This document shows, one piece after another, positions 1 through 15,010 of a DNA stretch of 64,000 nucleotides (the stretch's first letter is position 1; each line of letters begins with the position of its first letter). The stretch comes from Micropterix aruncella (lineage: Eukaryota; Arthropoda; Insecta; Lepidoptera; Micropterigidae). The translations under genes and the position numbers were made by a program. The stretch lies in the NCBI GenBank assembly GCA_944548615.1, contig OX155964.1:18456653-18520652 (forward strand). The letters run 5' to 3'. The notes under the pieces were generated by a model. The model was not told where the DNA came from. It made no database searches and was given only the letters and a program-made list of their open reading frames with translations.

Positions 1-813
1 AGGATTTGTTTAATAAAAAAAACATATTTTTTTATCGAAAAGTTCCCCTTGAGCTTCCCTACACACTGTAGGTATCTACGAAATATTTTCATTGTAAATA
101 TCTAAAATTAATATTATTCAGTAGGTGGAATCACTAAGTTTATCATAACTTATTTGTTTCTGGATTTGAATATTAAGCGACTCTTGTAATTATCGACTCC
201 CGCTAATTAATAATCCACAACTAAATTCATTTCAAGAAATTGGTTACGAAGTCAACGAAAATAATTTTTACATCTTTCTTTGTAATGTAGTCGGAATTAC
301 TAATAATATTGACAAAGTAATGTTATGGAGATTTATATCTGGTATGGGATTACGAAATCATTAAATAAAATAATAAATACAAAATATTTAGAACTATAAA
401 TGTCAACCTTATCTCGTACAACATGCCAAAGATATCATAAAAGAAACATAATACGTGGACGTGTCACGAAATCTGACACTACTGCGAACGAGCTATCTCA
501 TTTTGGAACGTTTCCGTCGGCAATTTGCACAGTTGCTATTACGAGTATATTGGCAAAGTGGGCTTGCATCTTCGTCCATTTTCGGTACTTGACACAAAAT
601 GAAGTATATATTCATTTGAAAAAAGACACATACCTAATTTTCGTTTCTCGTAGTCGACTAATGTCGCCTTTGTAAGCATTTATACTGTTTCTATACATAG
701 GTCATGTAAGCTGTATACACAGTCAATATGCTCTATGAAGTATCGATACCCTACTATTCGATAAAGTTAAATAAAAGGAATGTCGCCATCGATATGATCA
801 AAATTATATGATG
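1..813. other. AT-rich stretch, no gene seen
   Basis: I see no recognisable coding motif, repeat family or structured RNA here. A short open frame at 400-675 has no recognisable domain and is treated as chance. Confidence 0.5.
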
Positions 814-1128
814 TTACTTTAATTCTATGTATATTAAAGGGTTTCGAGGAATGCTTTGATCCCACAAGTTAATAACTCTTGTTTTCAAGAGTAGCTTCGC
901 AGATCGGAGAACAGAGATTATACTAATAAGATGGAATTTCGAAATGAAGTACACGAACACATAGTGTATGTTAAAATTCCGACATTGTCTAATGGGGAGC
1001 CACTCTATTCGCCTACGAAAGGTCAATATATGATCAAACTTTTTCAGGGAATCAACAAATCCAATGCAGGCGTTCTGAATCATTTCCCGTTTAAAGAGTA
1101 GCTCCTTATTTGCGTCTAGGTAAGCCAC
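814..1128 (-). pseudogene. Non-LTR retrotransposon RT C-terminal fragment (jockey/CR1-like)
   Basis: This 104-codon frame reads like the region just after the catalytic core of jockey/CR1-type LINE ORF2 proteins. In order it has a 'QNACIGFV..LKKFDHI' segment, an 'RRRIEWLPIRQCRNFNIHYV' segment and a late 'LLLKTRVINLWDQSIPRN' segment. These match the family pattern 'vQN.CiRfi...rkyDHis..rr.L.WLpi..RRnlh...LWN.iP'. The catalytic FADD box and the endonuclease are absent, so it is a 5'-truncated dead copy. The methionine start is arbitrary. The motif order is visible in the sequence; the clade is an inference. It could equally be a Rex1-like element. Confidence 0.65.
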
Positions 1129-1202
1129 ATAAGCGTAGTAAAATATTGGTAAGATAAAAGATGATTATAATGCTACGCTGCCAAGTTTAGTAAACTCAAA
1201 AA

Positions 1203-1560
1203 TATAATAGGCGGATTAACAAACAGGTATGGGTCAGAAGCTGACTTTAAACGTTGTCAAATGCATTAGAAAGGTAAAAAAATACCTATTATAGTAATGC
1301 CACCCTGCTAAGTTAGCCCTGCCTTGCACAACTGAATCAGCTGGTCTGCACAATGAATCAGATGCCAAAAATACAGATATAATAGGCGGGTTAGCAAACA
1401 GGTTTAGCCAATAGCTGGTTATAGTAGCTGCGCCGTCTTTGAAGCGGACTCTAAACCTTATCAAATGCATAAGATAGATCCAAAACTACTTATGTGAATA
1501 AAGTAACGTCCTAATGCTACCCTGACTAGGTTGCCCTGCCCTGCACAACTGAATCAGCTG
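1203..1560. repeat. Imperfect tandem duplication (two units)
   Basis: Two diverged copies, about 1203-1344 and 1375-1560, share three blocks in the same order. These are 'ATAATAGGCGG.TTA.CAAACAGG', a block ending 'TCAAATGCAT', and 'CACAACTGAATCAGCTG'. The second copy carries about 40 extra bases. The origin is unknown; it may be part of a larger mobile element. Confidence 0.7.
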
Positions 1561-1840
1561 TGTTCCGAAGTTGTGCCGTTAGAGTGCCCGGATCCCGTTT
1601 TGCAAAGTGGCGGTTTGCGCTCGCGCGCAGTGCGGATAGGTGCGCGGGCCGGCGGAAGTTCCCTGACCACGCGGCAGTCCGGGCCGTGTCAGAATCCCTG
1701 AACCGAGAAAGAGCAACGTTAACCGGTGGCTCGCTCACGTGCGCTTTGTCTAATTGTGGACGAGACGCCAACGCCAAGCGGCGCGTGCCCGCTAATTATG
1801 TTCATACAGCAGTCTTCGTAGCCAGCAGACAGCCATAGCT
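1561..1840. other. CpG-rich block
   Basis: This is a roughly 280-bp GC- and CpG-rich island in AT-rich surroundings, directly after the tandem duplication. Both strands have long open frames, as expected for GC-rich DNA, and neither shows a domain. It could be a regulatory segment or the inside of a repeat. I see no TATA box or initiator that would favour a promoter. Confidence 0.4.
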
Positions 1841-1935
1841 TCAAAAATACTCTAATACACCACATAGATGCGTCACGCATTTGAAAGCACTTGCAAGAGC
1901 CAGCATCGGTAAAGGTTGTTTTGTTTTTGCTTGTT

Positions 1936-1998
1936 TCTACTCTTTATTGTGAAATTTCACATTGGGCGGGCATATTGTCCTATGACAATATAAAATAA
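1936..1998 (-). mobile_element. tRNA-SINE 3' tail fragment
   Basis: On the minus strand this matches the last ~60 bases of the tRNA-derived SINE seen in full at 25661-25941, including the segment around 'AATTTCAC' and 'CCCGCCCA'. The tRNA-like head is missing. It abuts the CTAG end of the Helitron at 1999. Confidence 0.65.
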
Positions 1999-4865
<2,867 letters not shown>

Positions 4866-4885
4866 TATATATATATATATATATA

Positions 4886-5719
4886 CGAGTGGTATTACCC
4901 GGCGTTGCCCGTGTTATATCTTTTCTCAAATACCAATGTATACCAATTTTCATGGCGATCGGTTGAGCAGTATAGAAGTTGGTGTGCTGCAGCGCCGTCT
5001 AGTTGAAAGTTGCAACAAAGCGGATATATATAAAAACCTTAACCATAAAAAAATACATATATATGCCAACTTTCATGGTGATCGGTCAAACGGTTTCGGA
5101 GTCTATTAAACTCGGACAGACGGGCATACAGATATACCAACATCCATTTTTATATTATATTATTTTGGCCTGTTTTTAAAATTTAAACTTTGAATGCCTA
5201 TATCTCGCTTATTTATAGGGACCGACACAATTTTCTTCCAGATTTAGCATTAAAATGAAAAAAATTGGAGAGAGGTTCCTATACTGCAGTTATTCCACTT
5301 TTATAACTATGTGATAATACTTACATGTATATATTTTAATTAAAGAGTTTTGAACAATGAAGCACAAATAATTAAAAAGCAGGAATAATTTCACTGTATT
5401 ACCTTCACAATATTTTGAATTTAGAATAACGCTTGGCCGACTTTGACGTTTGTAGGTTTAACATAGCAGCGCCATCTATGGATTACTCAATAGATAACGC
5501 CATCTGTTAAAATCGTTTGGAACTAACAGATAATTGCGAATGTCAAATAATAGACATTGCAATAAAATAATATCGCGACTATAAATTAAGACGTAAGCTA
5601 TCCTATCTTTCAAGTTGGATCAAACTGCACATTGTGTGCAAATTTGATTCAAATCGGTTAAGTAGTTTAGGAGTCCATCGCGGACAAACAACGTGACACG
5701 TAATTTATATATATTAAGA
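4886..5719 (-). mobile_element. Non-autonomous Helitron, family B, copy 2
   Basis: The inverted counterpart of 3031-3864: the plus strand starts CGAG and ends 'AAGA' followed by T. Both ends agree with copy 1, but the outer flank beyond 5719 differs from the flank of copy 1. Confidence 0.72.
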
Positions 5720-6434
5720 TAGTATAGATGACGATACAAAAATGCGATAAACGGCACTAATAACTGAATATTACTGAATGTTATTAATTGTTAACAAAGG
5801 GGTTTTTATAATCAACCAGTGCTTTATAAAAAAAACCATTTATTATAAATATTATTACAGATGGCGAATTAAATATCTATTACTTTCACCAGACAATACT
5901 ATCAGCGCCACCTGCAAGGGTTGACAAAACGTACTATGGCATTGAGCAATCTAATACCCTATATAATCAATACTAATAATGTCGTATCTTTTATGAACAC
6001 AGACAACACCGATTAATCTGTGATCCTGCACACCGACACCCATCCAACACATTAATTTATCTGCATAGCGCGGTATCACTCACAACTAGCATTACATTGC
6101 ATTGTGGTCGTACAATAGGTGTATCATAAAGCCGACAGGCCTATGCGTAATTATATGAACTAATTATCGCGGTGAAGGCTAAGCTCCGCGGGCTGTCCAC
6201 TCGCATTAGCATCGAACGACGCGTAAAGACATGGTTTCTAGACATCGTTTAATGGCATCTTCTTCTACGCATGCACTCATATATATAGTATTATTAAATG
6301 AAAAATAATTATGTATTTTTATAACTGTCCATAATTCGTCAGCAAATTTAAATTTAATTCATATATAGTAATTAAGTATTTTTTTAGTATATTAAGTAAT
6401 TATTTAAGTATATTTATGTATACTTTTTATACTT
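5720..6434. other. No gene or known repeat seen
   Basis: Mixed-composition sequence without a domain-bearing open frame. It is probably unique intergenic DNA. Confidence 0.4.
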
Positions 6435-6890
6435 TGTATACTTTTTAGACTAGGTATTTTTATATTAATAAATATTAATGACTGTTTCTTTCTTTTCTCA
6501 CATATAACTTTATTTATTTTATTTAATCGAATTTTATATGATATTTATTGCCGATTAAATAATGGAATTGCATTTTATTTATTATATTACCATTTAATAT
6601 TTTTTTTATTATTATAATTTTTTTATTTTATTCTGAAGACCATATTTTAGGGCAATTTAGTGTCATTATCTTTTTACTAAAACTTGTATATTTGTAAGCA
6701 ACCAAGCAATCAAGCAAACTTGATTGTAATATTGGAGTCCTGTTCACCCTAGAACGGGCTAGTCCCAGTTGGGTGACAGAAACAAATAAGCAAATGGTTA
6801 AGGTTTTGCCATTCGGTTCCTGTTATTTTTATAAGCTAATCAATGTTTCATAGTAATTAATTCTTAAATAAATAAATAAATAAATAAAAA
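6435..6890 (+). mobile_element. LINE 3' UTR with (AAAT)n tail
   Basis: This segment is clearly homologous, in inverted orientation, to the 3' UTR of the LINE at 27365-28140. Shared landmarks are 'TAAGCAACCAAGCAATCAAG', 'CCTAGAACGGGCTAG' and a terminal AAAT run at about 6866-6890. It is 5'-truncated inside the UTR, so no protein part remains. Confidence 0.75.
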
Positions 6891-7059
6891 TACTCCTAAC
6901 ATATGAGCCTTGCCCTCTCGACAGGAATTTTCAGACGATTTTAGTACCACCTTAACACAGGTTTATTCCTAGTGAGGTGGTTAACCATTATATGTCAGAG
7001 ATGAATGTCCTTTTCCAGCTAGGGATTATTACTAATAAAAATATCTTATATTAGGATAA

Positions 7060-7640
7060 GTATGTTGTACCTAAGACGGGAGCAAAGGGAACGTTATACG
7101 GCCCTGAAACTTGCTGTGGCGTACCAAAACGCCTTGCAAACCTAATGCTCCAACAAATGTGTTTAGAACAATTCGTCAACCACTGGAACAACACGCCAGG
7201 GTTGAATCATTCCAAAGCGCTAATTAAGGCTTACGACCGTAAGACGGCCCGTGAGGCCTTATCGCTAAATAGGAACAATCTACGCATACTGGTGAGGGCG
7301 CTCACGGGGCCTTGTGACCTCAACAAACATATGTACAACCTCAAGCTCCGAGACACAAAAATGTGCAGGTTCTGCCAAGGGACAGAAGAAACTCCCCTGC
7401 ACCTCATGTGCGAGTGTGGCCCGCTGATGCGTAAAAGATACATCCACTTGGGTGGTCATCACTCCAAACTGAGGAGGTAAAACAATCTGGCGCCAAAAGC
7501 CTGTTGCGGTTCTTAAATGACACGAGGCTAATCGCAGAACTATAGTAGGTGGCTAACACAATAGATCAGCAATGGTCGCAGTGTTACAAGGTTCTTAAAG
7601 GCCTTAGAAAAGCCCCACACAACAAATAAAAACAAATTTT
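7060..7640 (+). pseudogene. LINE ORF2 C-terminus, RNase H-bearing (I/R1-like) group
   Basis: The frame at 7145-7480 encodes 'WNNTPGLNHSKALIK', then 'REALSLNRNNLRILVRALTG' and a cysteine-histidine knuckle 'CRFCQGTEETPLHLMCEC'. This is the C-terminal tail of I/R1-group LINE polyproteins that carry RNase H. The frame stops after 'HSKLRR', but a shifted frame continues with 'FLNDTRLIAEL', which suggests a frameshift near 7480. The rest to ~7640 is 3' UTR; the same 3' end recurs inverted at 24953-25107. Upstream RT and endonuclease are missing, so the copy is dead. The motifs are visible; the exact clade is inferred. Confidence 0.75.
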
Positions 7641-7649
7641 AATAAGTAA

Positions 7650-7865
7650 TATCCTTATAGTGATGAATCAGTATGACAAAGAATACAATTTTTGTTTTAA
7701 AAATTTTGGGCAAAACTAAAAAAATATTTTTTATTTTTATTTTTTTTTAAAACAAATTTTTATTTGTCAAATTTGTAAATGTTATCTATTGAAGAAAAGT
7801 TTGGAAAATGCTGTGCCATCTAGCGGCAGGTAAAGTATCGGTAATAAACAGTACTTGCAATATTT
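7650..7865 (+). repeat. Dispersed repeat with 'CATCTAGCGGCAGGTAA' core
   Basis: It shares 'ATCAGTA.GACAAA', 'CAAATTTGTAAA' and 'GCCATCTAGCGGCAGGTAA' in the same order with the reverse complement of 56737-56950. It is a small non-coding repeat, probably a MITE. Confidence 0.5.
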
Positions 7866-9164
7866 TATCTTTTTATAAAAAAATATACATAAAAAGAAAC
7901 TAAAAAATGTATATTGAAAATATTTTTTTGTTTTTTTTTTTCAAAAAAAAATCCACCAAAACTTGCTTAGTTCGTCGAACTGCTTCATCCACTACAAGGA
8001 TTTTACTAATTAAAAACTTGATAAAACGGATGATAAAAATTAAAATAAGGTCTTATATTTCATTACTTTTTAGTGTCTCATTCGGGGTTCAAACAAATCA
8101 ACTCTATTCAACTGGTGTTTTAGTATTCCCTTTCATGAGTATTACGTGGAACTTCGTTATACAGAGCATATGTGACTCTAAAAATTAACATTTATATATT
8201 GTTTCTAATAAAATTATATGTTTCGAATTGCGATTCTTCTCAGCGTCTAAATGGGGCTTGGTCGGGGTCTAAAAATGTACGTAAAAATGACGATGGCGTA
8301 GGTGGCGTCGCAAAATAGTCAACATTATTTACTATTGTGATCGTATCCGCAAACTTTTCTTTTTAAGATTTAGATGCACAATGCTGCAATAAAATAATAT
8401 ACTAATATAGCGAAACGCACAGGAAATTTCGATACACAATAGCGGCGGAGGTGGAACCCCGCCGAGCTGTCAAATTTAGCACCAATCAGGAACATCGATT
8501 GATGAAACAGAAACTCTAGGAATCAAGACTCATTCTTAAATTTTACAATCGGAATTAAATAAGAATTTGAGTGGTTCTTAATTTATTCTAAAAGGTAACA
8601 GCCCGTTAAGCGTATTCTTAGCAAAGCTACTGATTTATTAATATTATTGTCTTTTCTTTATTAGAGCAAACAAGGAATATGCTTCTTATTTGTATATATT
8701 TTTTTATTATATTCTCTCCAAAATGGTGATTAGGGACATTTGCCCATCCACCCCAGATCTACACTCGGGATCGGATCTACACACAGATTTACACAGAATC
8801 TACACTCGGGATCAATGAAACCGGTTTACCAACATAACCCTAATATAACGGAAACTCAGAATGCTAGCTTAAATATAATACATAATACATAAACCCAAAT
8901 ATAATATATAAAACTTCTTAGTTGCTATAAATTGATCAAAAATCAAAAAGGCTTAAACAAAATAAATTATACTTTAGAAAATCGAACTACGGATTCACTC
9001 CTTTTGACTGTCACAAAAAAAAGTTATAATAAGCTCTCCTGATATTCAATATTCATTACTAATATGGTAATAATTGAGTAACCTAGGGGTCATCCATTAA
9101 TCACGTGATGATTTTAACAACTTTTTAATTATATTTTAATATCAACTTTTTAACTATCTTTTTT
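7866..9164. other. No gene; decayed AT-rich sequence
   Basis: I find no convincing coding frame or repeat border. The 93-codon frame at 7907 is driven by poly-T/poly-A and has no domain. Confidence 0.4.
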
Positions 9165-9440
9165 TTTCAGAATCTACTTAAACAGGCCTTTCATTTGACA
9201 CTAAACACGATGTATTTATCTTAATTTATTGACATTTGAATATTTGGACAATAATTTATTTAACATTTGGACCGTTTAGGTACCCTTGACATCCGGGATG
9301 ATATAACTATTAATAATACCACACACTTCTAAATCGGTTGAAGCATTTAGATGTTATGGAGCAATAAAGAAACTGATAAAATAAATATATACATGAACCC
9401 TAAAAATATTACATTTCTTTATTTTTGGGCAGTCATGTAA
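9165..9440 (-). mobile_element. MITE-P copy (truncated)
   Basis: A minus-strand copy of the dispersed MITE-P repeat. Recognisable blocks are the complement of 'AACCGATTTAGAAG', of 'GTACCT', and the terminal 'GGGCAGTCATGTAAAA', whose complement is a variant of the TTTTACACGACTGCCC end. The other terminus is missing. Confidence 0.7.
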
Positions 9441-10190
9441 AAATAGTAAAGCACACTAGAGAGCGCCTAAACAGACGTCCATAAACAAACTCGTTATCAG
9501 ATTGGTCCAAAACTCTACTCGTTAATTAATTACATTGCTATTAACTAAAAGCATTTTTTGTACGGGTTACATGAAGCCTTTGTTAATGCACAATTCTTTT
9601 CATGAGTATTAAACTCCTCTTTTTAGCAGTCATGTAAAAATAATGAGCGCACTAGAGTTCGCCTAAACAAACGTCCGTGAACAAACTCGTTAACAGATTG
9701 GTCCAAAACTCTACTCGTTAATTAATTTCATTGCTATTAACTAAAGTATTATTTTTTTTTGTACGGGTTATACGAGGCCTTTGTTAATCCACAATTCCTT
9801 TCATGAGTATTACACTCCTTTTTTTAGCAGTCATGTAAAAATAGGAGACCACACTAGAGTTCGCCTAAACAAACTTCCGTAAACAAATTCGTTCACAGAT
9901 TGGTCCAAAATTCTACTCGTTAATTAATTACATTGCTATTAACTAAAAGCATTTTTTGTACGGGTTATTAAAGGCCTTTGTTAATGCACAATTGTTTTCA
10001 TGAGTATTACACTCCTTTTTTTAGCAGTCATGTAAAAATAGCAGACCACACTAGAGTTCGCCTAAACAAACGTCCGCAAACAAACTCGTTAACAGATTGG
10101 TCCAAAACTCTACTTGTTAATTAAATACATTACTATTAACTAAAAGCATGTTTTTGTACGGATTATACGAGGTTTTTGTTAATGCCCGGT
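9429..10190. repeat. Four-copy tandem array, unit ~198 bp
   Basis: The block 'GCAGTCATGTAAAAATA' recurs at about 9429, 9626, 9827 and 10024, giving periods of 197, 201 and 197. Each unit continues with 'CGCCTAAACA.ACGTCCG', 'AGATTGGTCCAAAA', 'TGTACGGGTTA' and 'CATGAGTATTA'. Later copies differ by scattered substitutions. Each unit starts with the terminal bases of the adjoining MITE-P, so the array seems to have grown from a MITE end plus flank. Confidence 0.85.
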
Positions 10191-10875
10191 ATTTAATTGG
10201 TTGGGTATATATACAGACTAGATAACATTTAATACACTGTATCCACTCTATTAACTATAGATAACCAGAAGATCACAGCATCCGTATAATTGGCGTTTCA
10301 AATGGTAACAGCTTCTGTTAACAATATTAAAATTGTGATACAAATGCGAACACTTAAGACATCCTGCCTTGCAGCATTCCTAATTTGTGCATAAGATCAA
10401 AAGTCGTGACCAAAAACAGTTACTTTTAATGTATTCATTCAGCGATACCAGTTATTAATAAGCGTATCCTAATATAGGGTTTGTTTATAGCCGCACGCCG
10501 ACTGCTCATTTCCTAATCTTGTAATTATTGTTAAAAATAGCTACTATTATGCTCGGGATTGTCTAAATAGAGATAACAAACTAAAAGCTTTTTAATAAAT
10601 TGTTTTCTGTTAAATACATATGTATGGGCGTTTTAGCGTTTCATACCAAAGCGTACAAGCGGTGAGATTGGTGAGACATCGCTGTCCGTCTCATTATCGA
10701 TATGTATGTCATTGTCGATTATCTTGGAAAAAAAATCATGTCGGTAAGGGACTAATTAAGGAAATCAACTAAAAAGCTGACCAGTTGACTAAAAAGGGTT
10801 CTATGACCAATCATACGCCCAGAATCATCTACGCAACATCACAGCAACCCACAAGTTCGAAAACAGGATAGAATA
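10191..10875. other. Unique-looking sequence with a possible TATA box and mini-ORF
   Basis: 'GGGTATATATACAG' at ~10203 resembles a TATA box. About 140 bases later, at 10344, a 16-codon frame MRTLKTSCLAAFLICA looks like a signal peptide but ends at once in TAA. There is no convincing splice donor. Otherwise I see nothing in this interval. Confidence 0.2.
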
Positions 10876-11117
10876 CACGGCCCGGTGTCATAGTGGCTAG
10901 GTCGACTGATCTCACTGTAAGGTTCCGGGTTTGATTACCGGCTGGGTTACCATTTTCCATTAGGATGAAATTAACAGATATAATGCAATAACAAGACACA
11001 CTTACACACATGTTACACGGACACATACGTATATACACAAATTGGTAGGGTTGGTTTTAATAGATTGTCGTATGTTAATAAACCCGCCCATTGTGAAAAG
11101 AGTGGAAAAAAACAAAA
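10876..11117 (+). mobile_element. tRNA-derived SINE
   Basis: It starts 'CACGGCCCGGTG', has an A-box-like 'CATAGTGGCTAGG' and a B-box-like 'GGGTTTGATTACC', then the SINE body with 'CATTAGGATGAAATTAAC', an ACAC-rich stretch, 'GTAGGGTTGGTT' and 'AAACCCGCCCATTGTGA'. The tail is A-rich. The copy is moderately diverged from the one at 25661. Confidence 0.8.
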
Positions 11118-14027
11118 AACAGTCTCGCCAATACTGGCAGAATATACCACGACAAAAGGTTTCAAAAGAGCTGATAAAAAAGTCATCTTCCCACGGGTCA
11201 CTTCAAGTTGAATATGCATCTACATGCGATGGGACTACTTGGGACCCACCTATGCAGAATCTGCCTTGAGGAACCGAGGATATAAATACACTTGTTTGAG
11301 TATGGACCGTTAATACAGTCAAGGAGCCGACACTCTGGAAGACGAGTTCTAGATCCAAGTGAAATAGAAGAAAATATTGTACTGTTGGTGGTTGTTCTCA
11401 CTTAGTAAAGTCATTCCTTCTAGTATATACACACCCACTTTTCATTAGTGTGCTTAGTTCCGTACTCGCTCCATAAAGCTCCATACGCTAATCAAAAGGC
11501 TCAACCGATGCGGCGATTTAAGTGACCAAGTTTCTGTCTTTGGTGCACACTGCCGCGTCCTTTAAAAGTGAAATGGTGGATGACTTTTTTATTTGTTGGC
11601 TCTTTCTCCGTTCTGATATGATTTAAAATGTTAATCAAGGGTATTCATATTTATTTTAATCTTTATCAATTCGGCACATACTCGTATTTACGACGAATAT
11701 TGAAAATAAGAAAAACATGAACAAGTCCTGTCTTTCCTTAATTATTATAATTAATTTTTAATTGTAACATCTCGATCGGTAATTACAACATTTATTTCTG
11801 TCGATATACCGTAAAAAATATATCAAAAATGATTATAAAGGTGATATTTAAAAAAATACATTTTAAAAAAGCTATCATCCTATATCCTAACCCCCAAATG
11901 GTCCATAACCCCCAAGGGTCAAAATTTTGCCCGATATTAGTGGATTCTTACCTTAAGGGGGAGAATTCATGGGGTCAAGTGAGATGTATGCTATTTGTAC
12001 TTAAAGGGGTATTTTGGTCTAGAGGCCTAAATTTTAGGCGTTTTAAAGAGTATGATAAAAAAATACATTTTTACAATCCATTGTTTTACAAAATGTTTAT
12101 TGACGTTTCACGAATACAATAAAAATAAAAAAACAAAAAAAAACTTAAAATTCAAAGGCTAGTGGGGGGCTTAAAAGAAGGTGCGTCCTGGTCGACATGT
12201 TTCCAACCATTGTATTGTTATGAAACAAAGAAAAAACAAAAAATAATCTTGTTTAGTAAGAACGTTGCTATGGCCCGGACCTTATAAAGATATTCTTTTT
12301 TTCGACAAAAATAGCGACAATTTCAAAAAATTCCAAAATGCCACTGTTTTTTTATTTATTATTTTTTTAATTACATTTTTTAACAATCAAAATCCATGCT
12401 CCCGTATACAGAGGGATAAGCAAAGATAATTTCCACCAAATTTCAAATAAATCGTTCAAGTAGAACTTGAGATATCATGTCAACTAGTTCAGAATTTTGG
12501 GATTCGTATTTCCTATGTAAACGAGGTTTTAAGACTAATTACTATTGACTATTTAAAGTGTTGTGTTGAGTGGCATTTAGCAGGCAGCCATCAGAATTAT
12601 TAACTATTTTAATTGGTAAGCCTTTAATTTCTTTTGTAATAAAATTTTACGATAAATAACTTTTGGTGGGTCCCAAAGTTTCTTAGATACTATATATTTT
12701 TTTGTTACAATCTAATAGCTAAATTATTGACAACATATGTACAAAAAGTACATATGTATGTTATGTAAAGATTAAAGTAGTAATGAGACTTATTACTTAA
12801 CCCTTCGAATAGCGGCATAATTTCATGGCAGACCTTAGCAATTTATTGGAATTTCTTGCAATATCGCCGCGCTCGACAAAAAGTACTATGGAAATACTAT
12901 AGTAATCATAAAAAGAATAGCTGTGTAATGATCAAATTAAAATTTCGTATATAGAATATTGAAATATCATTTTGAAAAATAATTAGATAATTATGAATAT
13001 GAGAAAGTCGAAAAAGTGAAAAATAACTCGACATTTCTAACTTTTACTTGTCTTTCGGAAAAATACGGAATCCTATTTAGAAATTGTAATTACTGTCGTA
13101 ATCTTTATTAGATTGTCTATCAAATGTAATATTTCGTTTTGCTTATTCATGTACAAAAATATTTATATATTAGCTCATAAAAACCAATAAAAATTTTGAT
13201 GATTTCTCGAAAAAAAATAAAAGAGGTTTGACAATGGAATTTTACCAGAAATATCCGCGAAATGACGCGCGACATTATTCTAGCGGCAGTCTATGTATCT
13301 ATGGTACTAATGAGATTTTTGATATGGATTTTATGATGCGTTCGAATTAGAAAATAATATTACTGTGCGCTCCGGGAGCAAGCCGCCAATATTGGTCGTT
13401 ACGTAGTCAACGGTGTTCTGATGTGAAACAATTTGGTCGTTACGTAGCCAAAGGGGTAACACAAATATGTTGACACGTCCAAGAGCGGATTTTAGCCGCC
13501 AATTCGACATGACGTACATGTAATGTAATAAAAATTGGTAGAAACTCCAGGAACTGTCCCATTAACTCCAAACTCAATGGACCCCGCTGCTCTCGCCGCC
13601 CACAGAATATCAACATACATACTCGTACGTAGAGCATCATTTCCGGAATAGATTTTGAAAACATGACTGATTAATGCACACAATAAAACATTAATGGGCT
13701 ACACGCTTTAGCGGTTTTTAAGTCAACGGTAAACATAATTTATATTCTTTTAATTGCACATAATTGCTACATTTATATAAAAATCAACTGCTTCCTGTGT
13801 TAATGCATTTTATTAGGGAGCGCCTGCCTCTATAAAAGCAAAATTAATCACCTCCATATCAAGCACAAATATACAGAAAAAGTGGCATCGAAAAACGTAC
13901 AACTCTCGGGCATTTTTTAATAATTAAGAGTTTAGATAAGGTCCATGCTATAAGAAGAACACGCGGCTTTGCTGTACGCGTAATTCTACTTACATCGAAT
14001 ATCTCTCTGCTAGTGCATATAAAATAA
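11118..14027. other. ~2.9 kb without recognisable gene
   Basis: AT-rich DNA with several short frames, none with a domain. A 17-base direct repeat 'TTGGTCGTTACGTAG.CAA' occurs near 13394 and 13432. 'TATAAAAG' at ~13831 could be a TATA box but no gene follows it. Confidence 0.4.
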
Positions 14028-14180
14028 CACGGCCCGGTGGAATAGTGATTAGGTCGCTTGATCTTACATTGCGAGGTTCAGGGTTCGATTCCCGGCTGGG
14101 TCACTGTTTGCCGTTGGGAGACAAGTACTGGAATTGCATAACAAGATACACACGATAGAAACACACACATAAGAATTATG
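14028..14180 (+). mobile_element. tRNA-derived SINE, short copy
   Basis: The tRNA-like head is well kept: 'CACGGCCCGGTGG', 'AATAGTGATTAGGTCG' and the B box 'GGGTTCGATTCCCGG'. The body is partly kept to ~14175 and the normal 3' end is missing. Confidence 0.78.
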
Positions 14181-14574
14181 TTGAAAAAACATTACTTTTT
14201 AAATAATAAAAAATAAAGGTAACATTGAGAAAAATCCAGGGGAAATTACGTTAGTTACCTGTTATTAACAAAGTAAATACGGGTTAGTAAGTATATGGTA
14301 AGTAGGTAGGTTTAGTTAACAAAAACTCGACATGATAATATACTTGAGGTTTAACAATTTCAATATTTATTAGGAGTTTAAATAAAAAGTGGCAATCTTA
14401 TGGATTTTCAAAATAATAAATTGCTTCAAATTATCATAAATCAAACTACCGACTTTATTTCTTGTAAGTGTCGTATTCAAGTTGATTGTAGTATGCAGGA
14501 CAATGTTGATTAGTAGGCCTTCTGGCAAAGCATTCCATGTAGCATTTAATTAAAGCACACAGTCTATAATTTGA

Positions 14575-15010
14575 CTAGCTGTGCAGCGGGGTTCCTTCCC
14601 CAGTTTAATTTAAAAGAAATCGGAATATTTAGAAATAATTTAGAGTACCTTGGCATAGTATTTTTAGTCGTATTTTCAAGTGATTTTAGTTCTTTAGTAC
14701 TGTAGTTTTTGCTGCAACCTGATCTTTGGATAAGGCAGGCACATTTCGGCTCTTCTCGGTAATGCTCAATTCATATTGGGCAGCCGTCCTCGGCCCTGAC
14801 CTACCGCGTCGCAACCCCCGCCCGCGGTATTACTCAGTTTTCGCTAAGCGTTATTTTTACTTGACTCCTAAGGGTCGTACCAGGATTTTAAATAGCCTAC
14901 TTCCCTTCCTCGAGAACTGGGCTATCAAATGCAAAAGTCATTTTCAAATCCTACTAGTAGTTCCAGAGATTAGCACGTTTAAACAAACAAACTCGTCAGA
15001 TTTATACTTC
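14575..15010 (-). mobile_element. Degenerate Helitron-like element
   Basis: On the minus strand it ends 'CCGCTGCACAG' then CTAG|T, a Helitron-type 3' end. At the far side 'AGTTCCAGAGATTAGC.CGTT' followed by 'AAACAAACAAACTCGTCAG' resembles the 5' part of a very common insect element of this type. The frame at 14726 runs across it and shows no domain. Confidence 0.45.

Noticed and set aside
1526..1838. Antiparallel ~83-92-codon frames
   Set aside because: They lie in a CpG-rich block where stop codons are rare by composition; no domain in either.
8400..8610. Possible relation to the inner Harbinger element ('GATGAAACAGAA', 'GGTTCTTAATTT')
   Set aside because: Only short shared words; no terminal repeat or sustained alignment could be seen by eye.
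9429..10190. CRISPR-like array
   Set aside because: Units are ~198 bp and wholly homologous, with no short repeats around unique spacers; this is a eukaryotic tandem repeat.
11829..12122. 97-codon frame
   Set aside because: Lys/Phe/Ile-rich reading of AT-rich DNA with no motif; consistent with chance.
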